From Phymorhynchus buccinoides (lineage: Eukaryota > Mollusca > Gastropoda > Neogastropoda > Raphitomidae): a stretch of 64,000 bases of DNA. Below are positions 18,553 to 28,528 of the stretch, in pieces. The notes beneath the pieces were generated by a model. It was given only the letters and a program-made list of their open reading frames with translations, was not told the origin of the DNA and did no database searches. Each line of letters opens with the position of its first letter. The stretch's first letter is position 1. The stretch covers positions 76,337,993-76,401,992 of the forward strand of contig CM065682.1 of assembly GCA_017654935.2 (NCBI GenBank), given 5' to 3'. A program made the position numbers and the translations under genes.

Positions 18553-19177
18553 CAGACCTGCCTACTGCTACGATTTGGCCGTAGCAGCTACGAAAAATAA
18601 AGCTTTGCTACGGAGCTACGGCAACCTTAACATTGCTACGGGGGAAAAAAAAAATTGCCGACGCATTTTATTTTTGCTTGTGCCGTTCCCGGTTTTTGTC
18701 TGTTTCTAAGAGCAGACGCCGTGTCACGCGCGATAACCTAGTCACTTCCATTTTTATCAAAGTGACTGCGCATGCGTTCTTATTACTTTCTCTGAAAAAA
18801 ATGGCGGACTCCAGCAGCAGTAGCGATTCGGGAGATGTTTCAAATGAAGAAAAATGAACCCAAACCAGAAAACGAAAATCATCTTGTTCTAAGAAAAAAC
18901 ATCGGCCTGCCGCACAAGTTTTCAAAATAGCTTACACGGAGGAGTGGCCTTGCATCGTCAGAAGTCGACTCGGTGCGAACCATGCTCACTGCAACCTCTG
19001 CCATGCGGACTTCTGTGAATCATGGCGGTAGAGACAATTGCCATCGACATGTTCAATCGGCCAAACATAAGCAGTACGTTTCGGCTGTCATTTGTGGATG
19101 CTACTGAAAAATTTGCCATGCTACTGAAAGTTGATGGCTGGGCTACTGATTGGGAAAATTCCAAGTAGGCAGGTCTG
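18553..19177 (+). mobile_element. DNA transposon remnant with BED zinc-finger gene piece
   Basis: Inverted ends CAGACCTGCCTAC and GTAGGCAGGTCTG, flanked by the 6-bp direct repeat agtgtg (18547-18552, 19178-19183). Length 625 bp. It holds the start of a BED-finger protein (18801 onward) but no catalytic domain. GCTACGG-type short inverted pairs follow the left end. Confidence 0.8.
18801..19085 (+). pseudogene. Broken BED-type zinc finger ORF
   Basis: ATGGCGGACTCC opens MADSSSSSDSGDVSNEEK, then an in-frame TGA; the same frame goes on with a basic stretch (TRKRKSSCSKKKHRP) and EEWPCIVRSRLGANHAHCNL then CHADFCES, where a frameshift leads to HGGRDNCHRHVQSAKHKQYV. C-x2-C and H-x5-H spacing fits a BED finger, a DNA-binding module of hAT-like transposases and ZBED proteins. 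At least two breaks; not functional. Confidence 0.65.
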
Positions 19178-19203
19178 AGTGTGTGTGTTGGGCGTGTGTG
19201 CAG

Positions 19204-19315
19204 GAGAAGATGGGTCTGCTGCTGGAGGCGGTGAGGAAGCAGGATGAGCAACTGGCCCTGCAGTTCAAGAAGACGGAGGAGTGGGCCACCGTCGAGGAGA
19301 TTATGTCTGCCCATG
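19204..19315 (+). CDS. NPLOC4: NPL4 exon e13, copy A (C-terminal helical part)
   Basis: Exon of 112 nt between gtgtgtgcag and gtcagc. Encodes EKMGLLLEAVRKQDEQLALQ, then FKKTEEWATVEEIMSAH, plus one base of a further codon. It corresponds to the vertebrate segment SLLLEAVRTRNEELAQTWK. A further exon with the C-terminal NZF finger is expected but is not found up to the gap at 23034. A copy of its first 36 nt with acceptor sits at 18474. Confidence 0.94.
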
Positions 19316-19370
19316 GTCAGCGCTTTTTCTCTTTTGGTCCCTGAAGGGCCGGCCTTGCTGCATACGATTC
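19316..19370. other. Start of intron 13
   Basis: Short unique DNA between the e13 donor and a transposon inserted 55 nt downstream. Confidence 0.5.
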
Positions 19371-19778
19371 AATAGCAATTGTTTGGAAATAATTAAGTGG
19401 AGTAATTTCATAGTGTGTGTGTGGGGGAGCGATCTCGCCTAATTCAATCGGTCAAATGGGGGAAGTTGCTCTACCATCAGGTAAATCCCCAGCCCTCGCT
19501 TCATGTGTTTGAGGAGACACACAGCATGTAGAACGCAGTGCGTCATTCTAAAATTGATGTCATTTATATTTTTGCGTCACGGTTTGCAAGTTCTATCACT
19601 TTGTAGCAACTGGCCACCCCTTATTTTAAAAAAAAAATTTGGGCAACCGCCATCCTGCAGTTTCAAGCTTCGACGCATGCCGCCATGGTTGCTATGGTTT
19701 TGACCGAGTAAGTCGAGGTAATCAACTCTAATTTTCACGAAGTGCTCTCCCCTAGTTTTTTTCCGAAAATCGTCTATT
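19371..19778 (+). mobile_element. Transposon with AATAG..TTCGGAAA ends, uninterrupted copy
   Basis: Left end AATAGCAATTGTTTGGAAAT, right end TTTCCGAAAATCGTCTATT. 408 bp. The interior matches 8337-8720 reversed. It is the reference form for the copies next to e8 and e2. No coding capacity. Confidence 0.7.
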
Positions 19779-20154
19779 CACTACGCTCCGATTTTGACAT
19801 TTGTGAGGCACGATTGACGTGAAATTCTACCGTCTAAATAAATCTGATGACATCCTACTTCTTATGTTCCCTATATTTGTAGTTCCCCGTACACGAATCT
19901 GATAAAATATCTTATTTTTGTGTCAGGCATTTTATGTGAATCGTGTATTGGGGTCTACATGAGTATAGTGAACGAAAATAGTAGAGTTATTTTTAGACGG
20001 AAGTATTTCGTGGGAATCATGACTCACAGACATCGTCACAATTGTGTCGTATTGGTGTCAAATCGTATGCAGTGTGGCTAGGCCTTAAAGAGTTCCAGAC
20101 CTTCCTGTTCTTAACGCACTTGCGTTCGCATTCGAAATCACTTGCAACAACACT
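19779..20154. other. Intron 13 DNA, nothing recognised
   Basis: No transposon ends, repeats or coding signal recognised. Confidence 0.45.
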
Positions 20155-20316
20155 CTTCCCCGAAGACGGAGTGTGGCTGCGCAGGTGGCTGGGTAATCGA
20201 AAAAACGGTCACACACGTAATGTTCTCATCCCTAGCTGATACATTTGTAACATATTGTCGGGAAGCATTGCTTCAGCTGTGGGGATGATCCCTGGAGTCT
20301 TTTAGCCAGCGTACAT
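20155..20316 (+). mobile_element. SINE, 'CGAAGACGGAG' family
   Basis: ccccgaagacggagtgtggc...aaaaacggtcacacacgtaa...cttcagctgtggggatgatc...cctggagtcttttagccagc. Same family as 3620-3785, more diverged. Confidence 0.75.
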
Positions 20317-20339
20317 CAACAACAAACCAACAAACAAGA

Positions 20340-20425
20340 GGAAAAGCCTTCAAGGCTCACTCGGGGGGTTTGGATCAACAACAAAAAAGAGGAAAAGCCT
20401 TCAAGGCTCACTCAGGGGGGGGTGG
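20340..20425. repeat. Duplicated 'aggaaaagccttcaaggct' block
   Basis: gaggaaaagccttcaaggct followed by cactcrggggg occurs twice, 53 nt apart, after caacaaacaaga-type text. Confidence 0.7.
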
Positions 20426-20710
20426 GGGTGTTTAAGTACAAGATTGCCAACAAATAATGACTTTGAGATTGAGGGTCATAAACATGAGGGGGGTGTTTAA
20501 GTACAAGATTGCCAACAAATAATGACTTTGAGATTGAGGGTCATAAACATGAGGGGGGTGTTTTAAAGTACAAGATTGCCAACAAAAAAAATACTTTGAG
20601 ACTGAGGGTCGTAAACATGAGGGGGGTGTTTAAAGTATAACTTTAACTATGAGATTGCCAACAAATACTGACTTTGAGATTGAGGGTCGTAAGCATGAGG
20701 GGGGTGTTTA
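20426..20710. repeat. About 64-bp tandem repeat, four units
   Basis: Units contain gtgtttaagtacaagattgc, caacaaataatgactttgag and attgagggtcataaacatga followed by ggggg. The last units have changes (attataac-type insert, cgtaagc). Confidence 0.9.
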
Positions 20711-20990
20711 ACACGAGTGAGCCAAAAACTGCTTCTGCTGTTCCAAGTTTTCCCCACAATTTTTTGGAGAAAATCTGGCACAAGAGCACCAAGTTTACCA
20801 TCCGGTCACTGCAAGTGAGAGTCATTTTCACAGTGTGTGTACAACAAGCCAGAACTTTGTGCGTGATGGAAATGCCATCAGACAGGGGGGCTCTGACTCG
20901 GAGAGGGGGGGGGGGGGAGGGACCAAGCTTTGGCCGACTTGGACAAGTCAGAGGCAACTTCTAACTGGCCGGTTTGGGCCGACTCGAATG
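20711..20990. other. Intron 13 DNA, nothing recognised
   Basis: A short open stretch is present but has no recognisable domain; G run at about 20907. Confidence 0.45.
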
Positions 20991-21310
20991 CAAGGTCGCT
21001 GGAACCGAAAATGTTGCCAAGCTCCTGGCATGACAACGTTTTGAAAGGAGGAACCTATCACGCTCAAATGTTGCGCGCGGGTAGGTAGTTAGGATATCTA
21101 GGACGGGTTCGAAAATGAAGGTCATTGGTCAAAGGTCAAAGTCACTGTAGCCGAAAATGCTGCCGAGCTTGGCATGACAACTTTTGGAAGGAGCAACCTA
21201 GCACGCTCAAATGTTGCACGCGGATAGGTAGCTAGGATATCTAGGACAGGTTCGAACATGGAGGTCATTGGTCAAAGGTCAAGGTCACTGGAGCCGAAAT
21301 GTGCTGCCAA
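20991..21310. repeat. About 140-bp tandem repeat with TGGTCAAAGGTCAAAGTCAC blocks
   Basis: Two full units and a partial: ggtcattggtcaaaggtcaa, (g/a)gtcactg.agccgaaa, tgctgccragc, tggcatgacaac, ggagcaaccta, cacgctcaaatgttgc, gcgg, taggtag, taggatatctaggac. The GGTCAAAGGTCAAGGTCA words look like AGGTCA direct repeats. Confidence 0.8.
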
Positions 21311-21326
21311 GCACCTGGTTTTTCTC

Positions 21327-21331
21327 TAGTT

Positions 21332-21364
<33 letters not shown>

Positions 21365-21398
21365 CTAGGTCTCTCTCCTCTCTCTCTCTCTCTTCGCG

Positions 21399-21438
<40 letters not shown>

Positions 21439-21735
21439 ACTGTAGACTGATTTTTCTTTATTGGCCTACTAAAATGATCTATATTATTTGACAGTATCCC
21501 CTTGCCATAAAGGCTTATGTATGCTAATGGCAATAAAAATCTATTTTGGGATGGGATCTCTCTTTTTGAATCTCATCTCTCGCAACTCGACTCTTCTCGA
21601 TCAACTCTCTCTCTCTCTCTAATCTATCTACTAATATAGCATATAGTCTCTCTTTCCTAAAGAACCCCTCTCTAATCTCTGAAGTTCCTCCTTCCCTTAA
21701 GCACTCCTTCACTCTCTACCCTTCTCTCTACCCTT
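21327..21735. repeat. CT-rich imperfect microsatellite
   Basis: CT runs interrupted by unique words over 400 nt. No gene. Confidence 0.8.
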
Positions 21736-22740
21736 CTCTCCTTGCCTCTAACATTATAAGGCTTCCTTGTTCCTCCCAATAAGACCTACTTCTCTGAGAC
21801 ATTGCACCTTTTCCTTGTAGTACTAAGATTAACCTGCCCTTATAAGACACCTCCCATATAAGACCTCATTGGCTGAGATTTGCATGCTTTACGGTCCTCT
21901 TCCGATTTTTACAGGAATCATATGGACAAACACTCATTTTTGGATGATTTTTGAATGGTCTTTTTCTTCTTCTTCTTCAAATTGCTCAGACAGTTTTCCT
22001 TCAATAATGAGCGCAGATGAGTTTCATGCTGCCATATGCGCCTAACTAAAAAAATTGTTAGGCCCAGCAAGTCCGACGTTCCTGGAGAAATCTTTTTGAA
22101 AGGCAGGAGAATGGAACGGTAAAGGCAGAAAGATCGCGCATCCCATTTTATTTTTCCCATTTCCTTTATCCCACAAACAGACACAACACATAAACAACGC
22201 TTACCACAGCAACGGCACACCAGCCACACTAAAACGGCACAGTAACAAACAGAAAAAGTAAAACTCTGACACACCCACCAACACAGCCATCACATTCCAT
22301 TGAACCACAAGATAAAAAGACCCACGAAATCGTAATCCTTTTTTTTTTTTTGTTTTTGTTTTGATTGGAAACCCCTGTACCCAACTGTATGATTAATCCA
22401 ATATATCGACAATTTGTTCATTATCAAATAACACTAACTAGATCGGCGTGCGGCATTTCTTTTTTTTTTTTTAATTTTTTTTAGGACCACATTTAAAAAA
22501 AAAAAGCGCGGTAGTAGCGTAGCAGACTACTCAAGACCTGGTAGTGGAAGCAGGCTGGAAGGTCCACTGTACTAACCACGGGATCCAATCGTCCCGCAAA
22601 CAAGGGTGTCCCCAGGGACCCTTCACTACAGATAGGGTATAGATCAGGTATAGGGCCCGGTGTCATTGCCCAAATTCTAAAAATAATTTTCTATTCATCC
22701 TGGGGACCCCCTGCACATTTAGATGGCTATACTTTATTTT
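21736..22740. other. Low-information DNA near the contig end
   Basis: At 21760-21870 it has pieces of the pogo-like MITE (aataagacctacttctctga, cttataagaca). The rest has T and A runs and no recognised gene. Base quality may be poor so close to the contig end. Confidence 0.4.
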
Positions 22741-23033
22741 TCAAATTGGGTCCCTGGGAGCCTATAACGAGCGTCTGTGTCGTTGTGGTATTTTCCCCTC
22801 ACCATACCCTCCCCTCTTCATTCCCTACGTTCCCTTCGCCCCTCTCCCCCCTTTTTCTCATATCTTCCCACCGTACCTCTCCACTTCCCTCCCCAACTCC
22901 TCTTTCCCTCCTATCCTCTAAATTCTCCCTCCCCTCATATCTAATCTTCTTAAATATTCAAACCTCCCATCTTTTTTTTTTTTTTTTCCCTATCTCCCCC
23001 CACCTTTTTTTTTCTTCTCCAAAACCACACTAT
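22741..23033. repeat. TC-rich low-complexity end of contig A
   Basis: About 290 nt dominated by C and T, ending at the N run. Likely the simple repeat on which assembly stopped. Confidence 0.7.
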
Positions 23034-23533
23034 NNNNNNNNNNNNNNNNNNNNNNNNNNNNNNNNNNNNNNNNNNNNNNNNNNNNNNNNNNNNNNNNNNN
23101 NNNNNNNNNNNNNNNNNNNNNNNNNNNNNNNNNNNNNNNNNNNNNNNNNNNNNNNNNNNNNNNNNNNNNNNNNNNNNNNNNNNNNNNNNNNNNNNNNNNN
23201 NNNNNNNNNNNNNNNNNNNNNNNNNNNNNNNNNNNNNNNNNNNNNNNNNNNNNNNNNNNNNNNNNNNNNNNNNNNNNNNNNNNNNNNNNNNNNNNNNNNN
23301 NNNNNNNNNNNNNNNNNNNNNNNNNNNNNNNNNNNNNNNNNNNNNNNNNNNNNNNNNNNNNNNNNNNNNNNNNNNNNNNNNNNNNNNNNNNNNNNNNNNN
23401 NNNNNNNNNNNNNNNNNNNNNNNNNNNNNNNNNNNNNNNNNNNNNNNNNNNNNNNNNNNNNNNNNNNNNNNNNNNNNNNNNNNNNNNNNNNNNNNNNNNN
23501 NNNNNNNNNNNNNNNNNNNNNNNNNNNNNNNNN
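23034..23533. other. Assembly gap, 500 N
   Basis: Exactly 500 N, the same as the second gap, so the length is a placeholder and not a measured distance. Confidence 0.99.
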
Positions 23534-23748
23534 TACATTCACCTTTCTCATGAAGATTCCATGCCTGATATCACAACAGTGAACACAAATCAGAGATAAA
23601 ATACACACCCAGTCGTATAGCAATCATTACGAAAATTAACCATTTCTGATTACCAAAGTTTGGTAAGCATAAGTCAAGCGAGTTTCCTTTGCACAGCTTT
23701 GTTAGGTTAAATGACTATGATTGACAGTGAGGGTCGTGTTTGGGGGAT
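23534..23748. other. Intron 1 DNA, start of contig B
   Basis: No element recognised. Almost identical to the start of contig C at 49129. Confidence 0.6.
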
Positions 23749-23858
23749 AATAGGAATTGTTCGGAAATAATTAAGGGGAGTAATTTCAAGGCGTGTGTGT
23801 GTGAATGTTCCCGCCTAACCGAGTGGGGACAAAAGGAAGCTACATTGGCTTAATAGTA

Positions 23859-24301
23859 CAGTGGAACCTCCCTTATAACTTAATATAAGACCTTCAAAAA
23901 TCATCCAAAATGAGGTCTTATAAGTAAGGGAGGGGTCTTATAAGGGATAATTTTAATACAACTTAAAATTTATCAACCCAAAAAAGGAATGATTCCAGCA
24001 AAAAAAATAGTATAAGTGCATGGCTTTGTACATCGATTTCTCGGCAAAATATGTAGATTTACACCCTCCTGCTCTATTTCTTGGTTCTTTCCGTGGTTAG
24101 GGTTAGGGATAGGGTTAGGGTTAGATGGTCTTTTCTTTTGCCACAAGCATCTGTTTTTTTTGTCAAAATCATCTCTCTTTTTTTTTAGCATTAAATCGCT
24201 GCCTTTTAATACTTACAAAGAAGGGCAATGTCTCAGAGAAGTAGGTCTTATGTGGGAGGGAGTGTTTAAATTAGGGAGGTCTTATAAGGGAGGTTCCAGT
24301 G
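23859..24301. mobile_element. pogo-like MITE with inner insertion
   Basis: TA before CAGTGGAACCTCCCTTATAA and GGGAGGTTCCAGTG before TA. The middle holds extra DNA including TTAGGG-type repeats (24097-24126). C: 49456-49902. Confidence 0.75.
24097..24126 (+). repeat. Short TTAGGG repeat
   Basis: ggttagggttagggataggg then ttagggttag: four to five telomere-type units inside an intron. C: 49692-49725. Too short to indicate a chromosome end. Confidence 0.85.
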
Positions 24302-24926
24302 TAGCCGTCTGCCTCGTGTGTTTGATTGGACGGACATGACAAAGAACACAGTGCGTCATTCTAAAATTGTTGTCATTTATATTTACGTCACATTTTGCAA
24401 AGTTCAATCAGTTTGTGACTGCTTGTAAATCACCCCTCATTTCTCTATAAAAAAAAAAATGTTTGCAAGTTGCTCACTTGCATCCTGGTTTATCTCTTCG
24501 ATGCTGATCAAAGGTAAATAAACAATTTTCATCCCCCCCAAAATAATAATCTTTTTTTAAATGTTTATTATCTTGAATTTGTGTTCACAAATGCATGCCT
24601 TGCTTTTTGGTTTCAACTTGGTTGTATCATTTACGCATTGGGCTGTAGAGGGGAAGTATTGGTGGTTGTTTATTTTGATCTTGTTGGTTTTTTGCTCCTT
24701 TTGTTGCCTGCTTTTTGCTCCTTTTGCTATATTTGCTGTTTAATTGTTTGTCTGTGTTGATAAAGGCGCATTCGCCAAAATATCCAGTAGTTTTGTTTTG
24801 TCTCTTGTGAATAAAATAACGTCACTTATACGCTTGTCTTGTAGTTGTTTGTTTGTTTGTAATTTTCAGGAAGTTCGATCTCCCCTTGTTTATTTTTTCC
24901 GAAAATCGTCTATTCCTGCTGTGCAG

Positions 24927-25042
24927 TAGTCCTAGACAGAGTTTGGCCTGGGAGAAACAGGCTGGATGGTGTACACGGGCAGGGACTTCTCCACCTTCAT
25001 TCGCAACAGCCGTGCCAAGAAGCTGGACGATTACAAACGCAA
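24927..25042 (+). CDS. NPLOC4: NPL4 exon e2, copy B (UBX-like domain; disrupted)
   Basis: Same exon as 50516-50628 but with three extra bases near the start (gtgcagTAgtccTagacag compared with gtgcaggtccagacag), which bring an in-frame TAG just after the acceptor. The rest reads TEFGLG.TGWMVYTGRDFST to KKLDDYK; the last Leu codon is changed to Arg (CGC). Because C is intact here, these are more likely consensus errors than a true null allele. Confidence 0.8.
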
Positions 25043-26174
25043 GTAAGCGGGTTTTTTTTGGGGGGGGTTGTTTTTTGCGTACCCTAGCTAAAAGACTCCA
25101 GGGAACATTATCCCAACAAAGCCGTCAGCCAAGAAGCTGGACAATTAAAAACTCAAGTAAAAGGGTTTGTTTTTTTTGTTGTTGCGTTACCCTGGCTGAA
25201 AGACTCCAGGGATCATCCCAACAGCCACGCCAAGAAGCTGGGCGATATTTTGTTTGTTTGTTTTGTCGTACCCTGGCTAAAAGACTCCAGGGATCATCCC
25301 AACAGCCGCGCCAAGAAGCTGGACAATTACAAACTCAAGTAAGAGGTTGTTTTTGTGTGTGTTTTTTGCGTACCGTGGCTAAAAGACTCCAGGGATCAAT
25401 CCCAACAGCCACGCCAAGAAGCTGGGCAATTTTTGTTGTTTGCGTACCCTGGCTAAAAGACTCCAGGGATCATTTGCAACAGCCGTGCCAAGAAGCTGGA
25501 CGATTACAAACTCAAGTAAGAGGGTTTGTTTTTTGTTTGTTTGCGTACCCTGGCTAAAAGACTCCAGGGATCATTTGCAACAGCCGCGCCAAGAAGCTGG
25601 ACGATTAAAAACTCAAGTAAGAGGTTGGTTTTTTTGTGTACCCTGGCTAAAAGACTCCAGGGATCATCCCAACAGCCACGCCAAGAAGCTGGGCAATTTT
25701 TGTTTGTTTGTTTTCGTACCCTGGCTAAAAAACTCCAGGGATCATCCCAACAGCCGCGTCAAGAAAACTGGATGATTGCAAACTCAAGTAAGAGGGTTTG
25801 TTTGTTTGCGTACCCTGGCTAAAAGACTCCAGGGATCATCCCAACAGTCACGCCAAGAAGCTGGACGATTACAAACTCAAGTAAGTGGGTTTTTGTTTTT
25901 TTGCGTACCCTGGCTAAAAGACTCCAGGGATCATTCCAACAGCCCGCGCCAAGAAGCTGGAGGATTACAAACTCAAGTTAAGTGTGTTTTTTGGTTGGTT
26001 TTGTTTGTTTGCGTACCCTGGCTAAAAGACTCCAGGAATCATCCCAACAGGCCGTGCCAAGAAGCTGGACGATTACAAACTCAAGTAAGAGGTTTGTTGT
26101 TGTTCGCGTACCCTGGCTAAAAGACTCCAGGGATCATTCGCATCAGCCCGCCCAAGAAGCTGGACGATTAATAC
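25043..26174 (+). repeat. Twelve copies of e2 3' edge joined to SINE fragments
   Basis: Units of about 90-105 bp: gtaccctggctaaaagactc, cagggatcatcccaacagcc, then gccaagaagctggacgatta and caaactcaagtaag, that is a SINE piece joined to the last 40 nt of e2 with its donor. The joint lies in CAACAGCCG, present in both e2 (TTCGCAACAGCCGTGCC) and the SINE (TCCCAACAGCCGAAGC). Some units lack the donor (gggcaattttt type). C has the same twelve (50629-51771). Confidence 0.93.
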
Positions 26175-26178
26175 TTAA

Positions 26179-27697
26179 CTCTTTCAATCCTGCAGACCGG
26201 TTTTCCAGTTTCAAGGCTTAATTCCTTTCAATCCTGGAGAACGGAAAACCGTTCTGGAAGAAATAACTCCTTTCAATCCGAGAGAGGTATTCCGGGATCG
26301 TACTTTGGACTTCCCGCAATTCGCGTCATCAAAGTATGTCATTTACCCTTGACCCAGCCGCTAACGGGACTGTTTATGAATGGAATGTGATGCCAGACCC
26401 CCCAGCCGTTTACCCTTCCCTTTCCCCCACCCCCTCCTCCTTCCAGCTCCGTGGGAAAGGGGTAATTTTGAATGAATGCGTGTGGTAGGTGTGTGTACTG
26501 TGCACGTGGCATTTTTTCTTGGCATTGAAAATGGAAGGTGGAGAAAATTCTGATTCTGACCAATTTGACAGAAGAAGAGTGAGTTTAGTTCGTGGCAGCT
26601 ATTGAAGCGCACATAGGTGGTGATGATGCTAGTGGTGAGGAGTTAGATTATCAAAACTTACCTTTGTTCTACATTCGACCGAGTTTTGAGTGGATTAGGG
26701 GGAATTATGTCACAGCAAAACCGAAACTAGGACGGAATTCAAACATCGATCAGGGCCTGTGTGTGTGTTAGACACATCAATGAAAGTGCAAGATTATTTT
26801 CAGTTATATTATTCTGATGAAGTGTTCAGTTCTCTGCTAGAATATACCAACAATAACACCTAAAAAAAACCGCACCAAGGAGCCAGAGAAAAACAAAGGT
26901 GTAGGTGACAAGTACACCTGTGTGTTGTGCACGGCACAACACCCCAAGTACAAGCATGCACACACTGGTGTCAGCTATACTGACACCCCTTCAAAAAATG
27001 TCAAACTACAATGATGTGTGAAAAGTGTGTATCTGTGCTGCAAACAGCGTCATAGTGACTGCTTCAAGGTGTATCACACACGTGTCACAGATGTGTGACA
27101 TGTGATGTGATGACTGTGACAGGGGTACATACATGCGTAGATAGGGAACGTGAAAATATCTGTGTAAAAAAAAGTGTGCAAAATAGTGGTGCTTGTTCTC
27201 TATATATTTGTGTTGTATCCATACATAATCGTCAAAACAGACAATAAACTGTTGATGTGTTGGGGACAATTATGGTGACAATGGTGACTTATTATCCATG
27301 GAGTAATGACAAGCACAATGCATGGGGATGTACAGGAGGCATCGCTTGGTGAGTGCGTGCATGAAATATACAATTTGCTTTAAAAACACTGACCTGCATG
27401 TATGGCATGATAGTATATGTTTTATGTTAAATTGTAAACTTACCTGTTTTACACCTGTGTGTCATCTGTCATGTCACCATAATGTATCAACATGGTCACA
27501 AACAGCTTCTCTCATCAAATCCCTACACAACGGTATATGACATTCTTAGGTTCGTGTAATGTGGGTTACTGTCGTAAGTCTCTAAAATAAGTACCCCATT
27601 ATCACATTTTTAATCCAGGAATGAAGGGAATAGATAGATAATAGAAACATAGGAATGAGGGGAAGTAACAGTTAGTGTAAAGCAAGGAATGAAAGAG
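26179..27697 (+). mobile_element. Internally deleted piggyBac element
   Basis: TTAA at 26175-26178 and 27698-27701. Ends CTCTTTCAATCCTG and (CA)AGGAATGAAAGAG are inverted. 1519 bp. Holds an N-terminal and a C-terminal piece of a piggyBac transposase (26768-27098) but not the catalytic centre. It is inserted in the last e2 edge copy: acgattaatac-TTAA before it, TTAA-gtaagagggg after it. C: 51776-53302. Confidence 0.8.
26768..27098 (+). pseudogene. piggyBac transposase remnants
   Basis: 26768-26863 reads LDTSMKVQDYFQLYYSDEVF then SSLLEYTNNNT and a stop; the form 'YF-x-L-x2-D-E-x-x..TN' is the usual entry motif of the DDE_Tnp_1_7 domain. 26868-27098, in another frame, reads NRTKEPEKNKGVGDKYTCVL then CTAQHPKYKHAHTGV..., one TGA, then CVKSVYLCCKQRHSDCFKVY and H: the Cys-rich C-terminal domain of piggyBac transposases (C-x2-C ... 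C-F-x2-Y-H). The middle with the catalytic Asp residues is deleted. Broken and non-functional. Confidence 0.7.
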
Positions 27698-27701
27698 TTA
27701 A

Positions 27702-27788
27702 GTAAGAGGGGTTTGGGGGGTTATTTTTGCATACCCTGGCTAAAAGACTCCAGGGATCAGCCCAACAGCCGAAGCACTTGAACACTAT
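27702..27788. repeat. End of e2 array with the undisturbed SINE part
   Basis: gtaagaggggtttggggg, then ataccctggctaaaagactc and cagggatcagcccaacagcc continuing as gaagcacttgaacact. This is the SINE without the exon joint, as expected for the distal end of an array made by exon-SINE recombination. Confidence 0.8.
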
Positions 27789-28475
27789 CAGAGATGAGAT
27801 TTTTCCTCCAATTCTTCCTTTTTGATGGCCCCAAGGGTCATTTTTGAGATCAGTGTAAATCCATTGAGAAAATTGAGGGGTAGGGGTAGGGGTGTTAGGT
27901 TTTGTGTTGAATCGTAAATGCGGCAAGAAGTTCTCGATTGGTTCATTCTCAAATGGACATTTCCAGTTACTGTTTGGGGCAGCCAAGACTGCTCTATTTA
28001 TCATTACTTTGCAGTTTGCAAAGCTTAAAGCGGAATATGTTTTTCCATTTGTTGATGAAACCTACACCGGGCCACAGACCTGGCTTCTTTTTTCCTCCTT
28101 TTTGGTTTTCTGAGAATCTCATCTCTGAAGATGAGATTTGTCCTCCAATTGGAGGATTTCCTCCTTTTTTGATGGCCCCAGGGGTCATTTTTGAGATCAG
28201 TGTAAATCCATTGAGAAAATTGGGGGGTAGGGGTAGGGGTGTTAGGTTTTGTGTTGGAATCGTAAGTTTGATATTTTGTTCTCGATTGGTTCATTCTCAA
28301 ATGGACATTTCCGGTTACTGCTTGGGGCAGCCAAGACTGCTCTGTTTATCATTACTCTGCAGTTTGCAGAACTGAAAACGGAAGTTGTTATCCATTTGCT
28401 GATGTAGCCTACACTGGGCCCCGGACCCCCGGCTTCTTTTTTCTTCTTTTTGGTTTTCTGAGAATCTCATCTCTG
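27789..28475. mobile_element. MITE with CAGAGATGAGATT ends, in tandem
   Basis: Two units (27789-28127 and 28127-28475) each start (CAG)AGATGAGATT and end AATCTCATCTCTG. They share gatggccccaggggtcattt, gtaaatccattgagaaaatt, gggtaggggtaggggtgtta and cttttttcctcctttttggt. C: 53394-54108, the first unit with extra T runs. Confidence 0.75.
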
Positions 28476-28528
28476 GGCCCCTGCAGCCCTGTGAATCATG
28501 TGGGATAAGTATGCTCCAGATTGTTCAA
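28476..28528. other. Short unique intron 2 DNA
   Basis: ggcccctgcagccctgtgaa...gggataagtatgctccagat. Nothing recognised. Confidence 0.4.

Larger units (their letters stand above)
23749..24914 (+). mobile_element. Transposon with AATAG..TTCGGAAA ends, abutting e2, enlarged by insertions
   Basis: Left end AATAGGAATTGTTCGGAAAT, right end TTTTTTCCGAAAATCGTCTA then TT. Outer parts match 19371-19778. A pogo-like MITE (23859-24301) and other DNA (about 24480-24850) are inserted. It ends 12 nt before e2. C: 49346-50503. Confidence 0.7.

Noticed and set aside
22746..23623. Open frames spanning the N runs
   Set aside because: Frames through 500 N are artefacts of the gap; the same holds at 48608-49196.
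24097..24126. Telomere or chromosome end
   Set aside because: Only four to five TTAGGG units inside a MITE in an intron.
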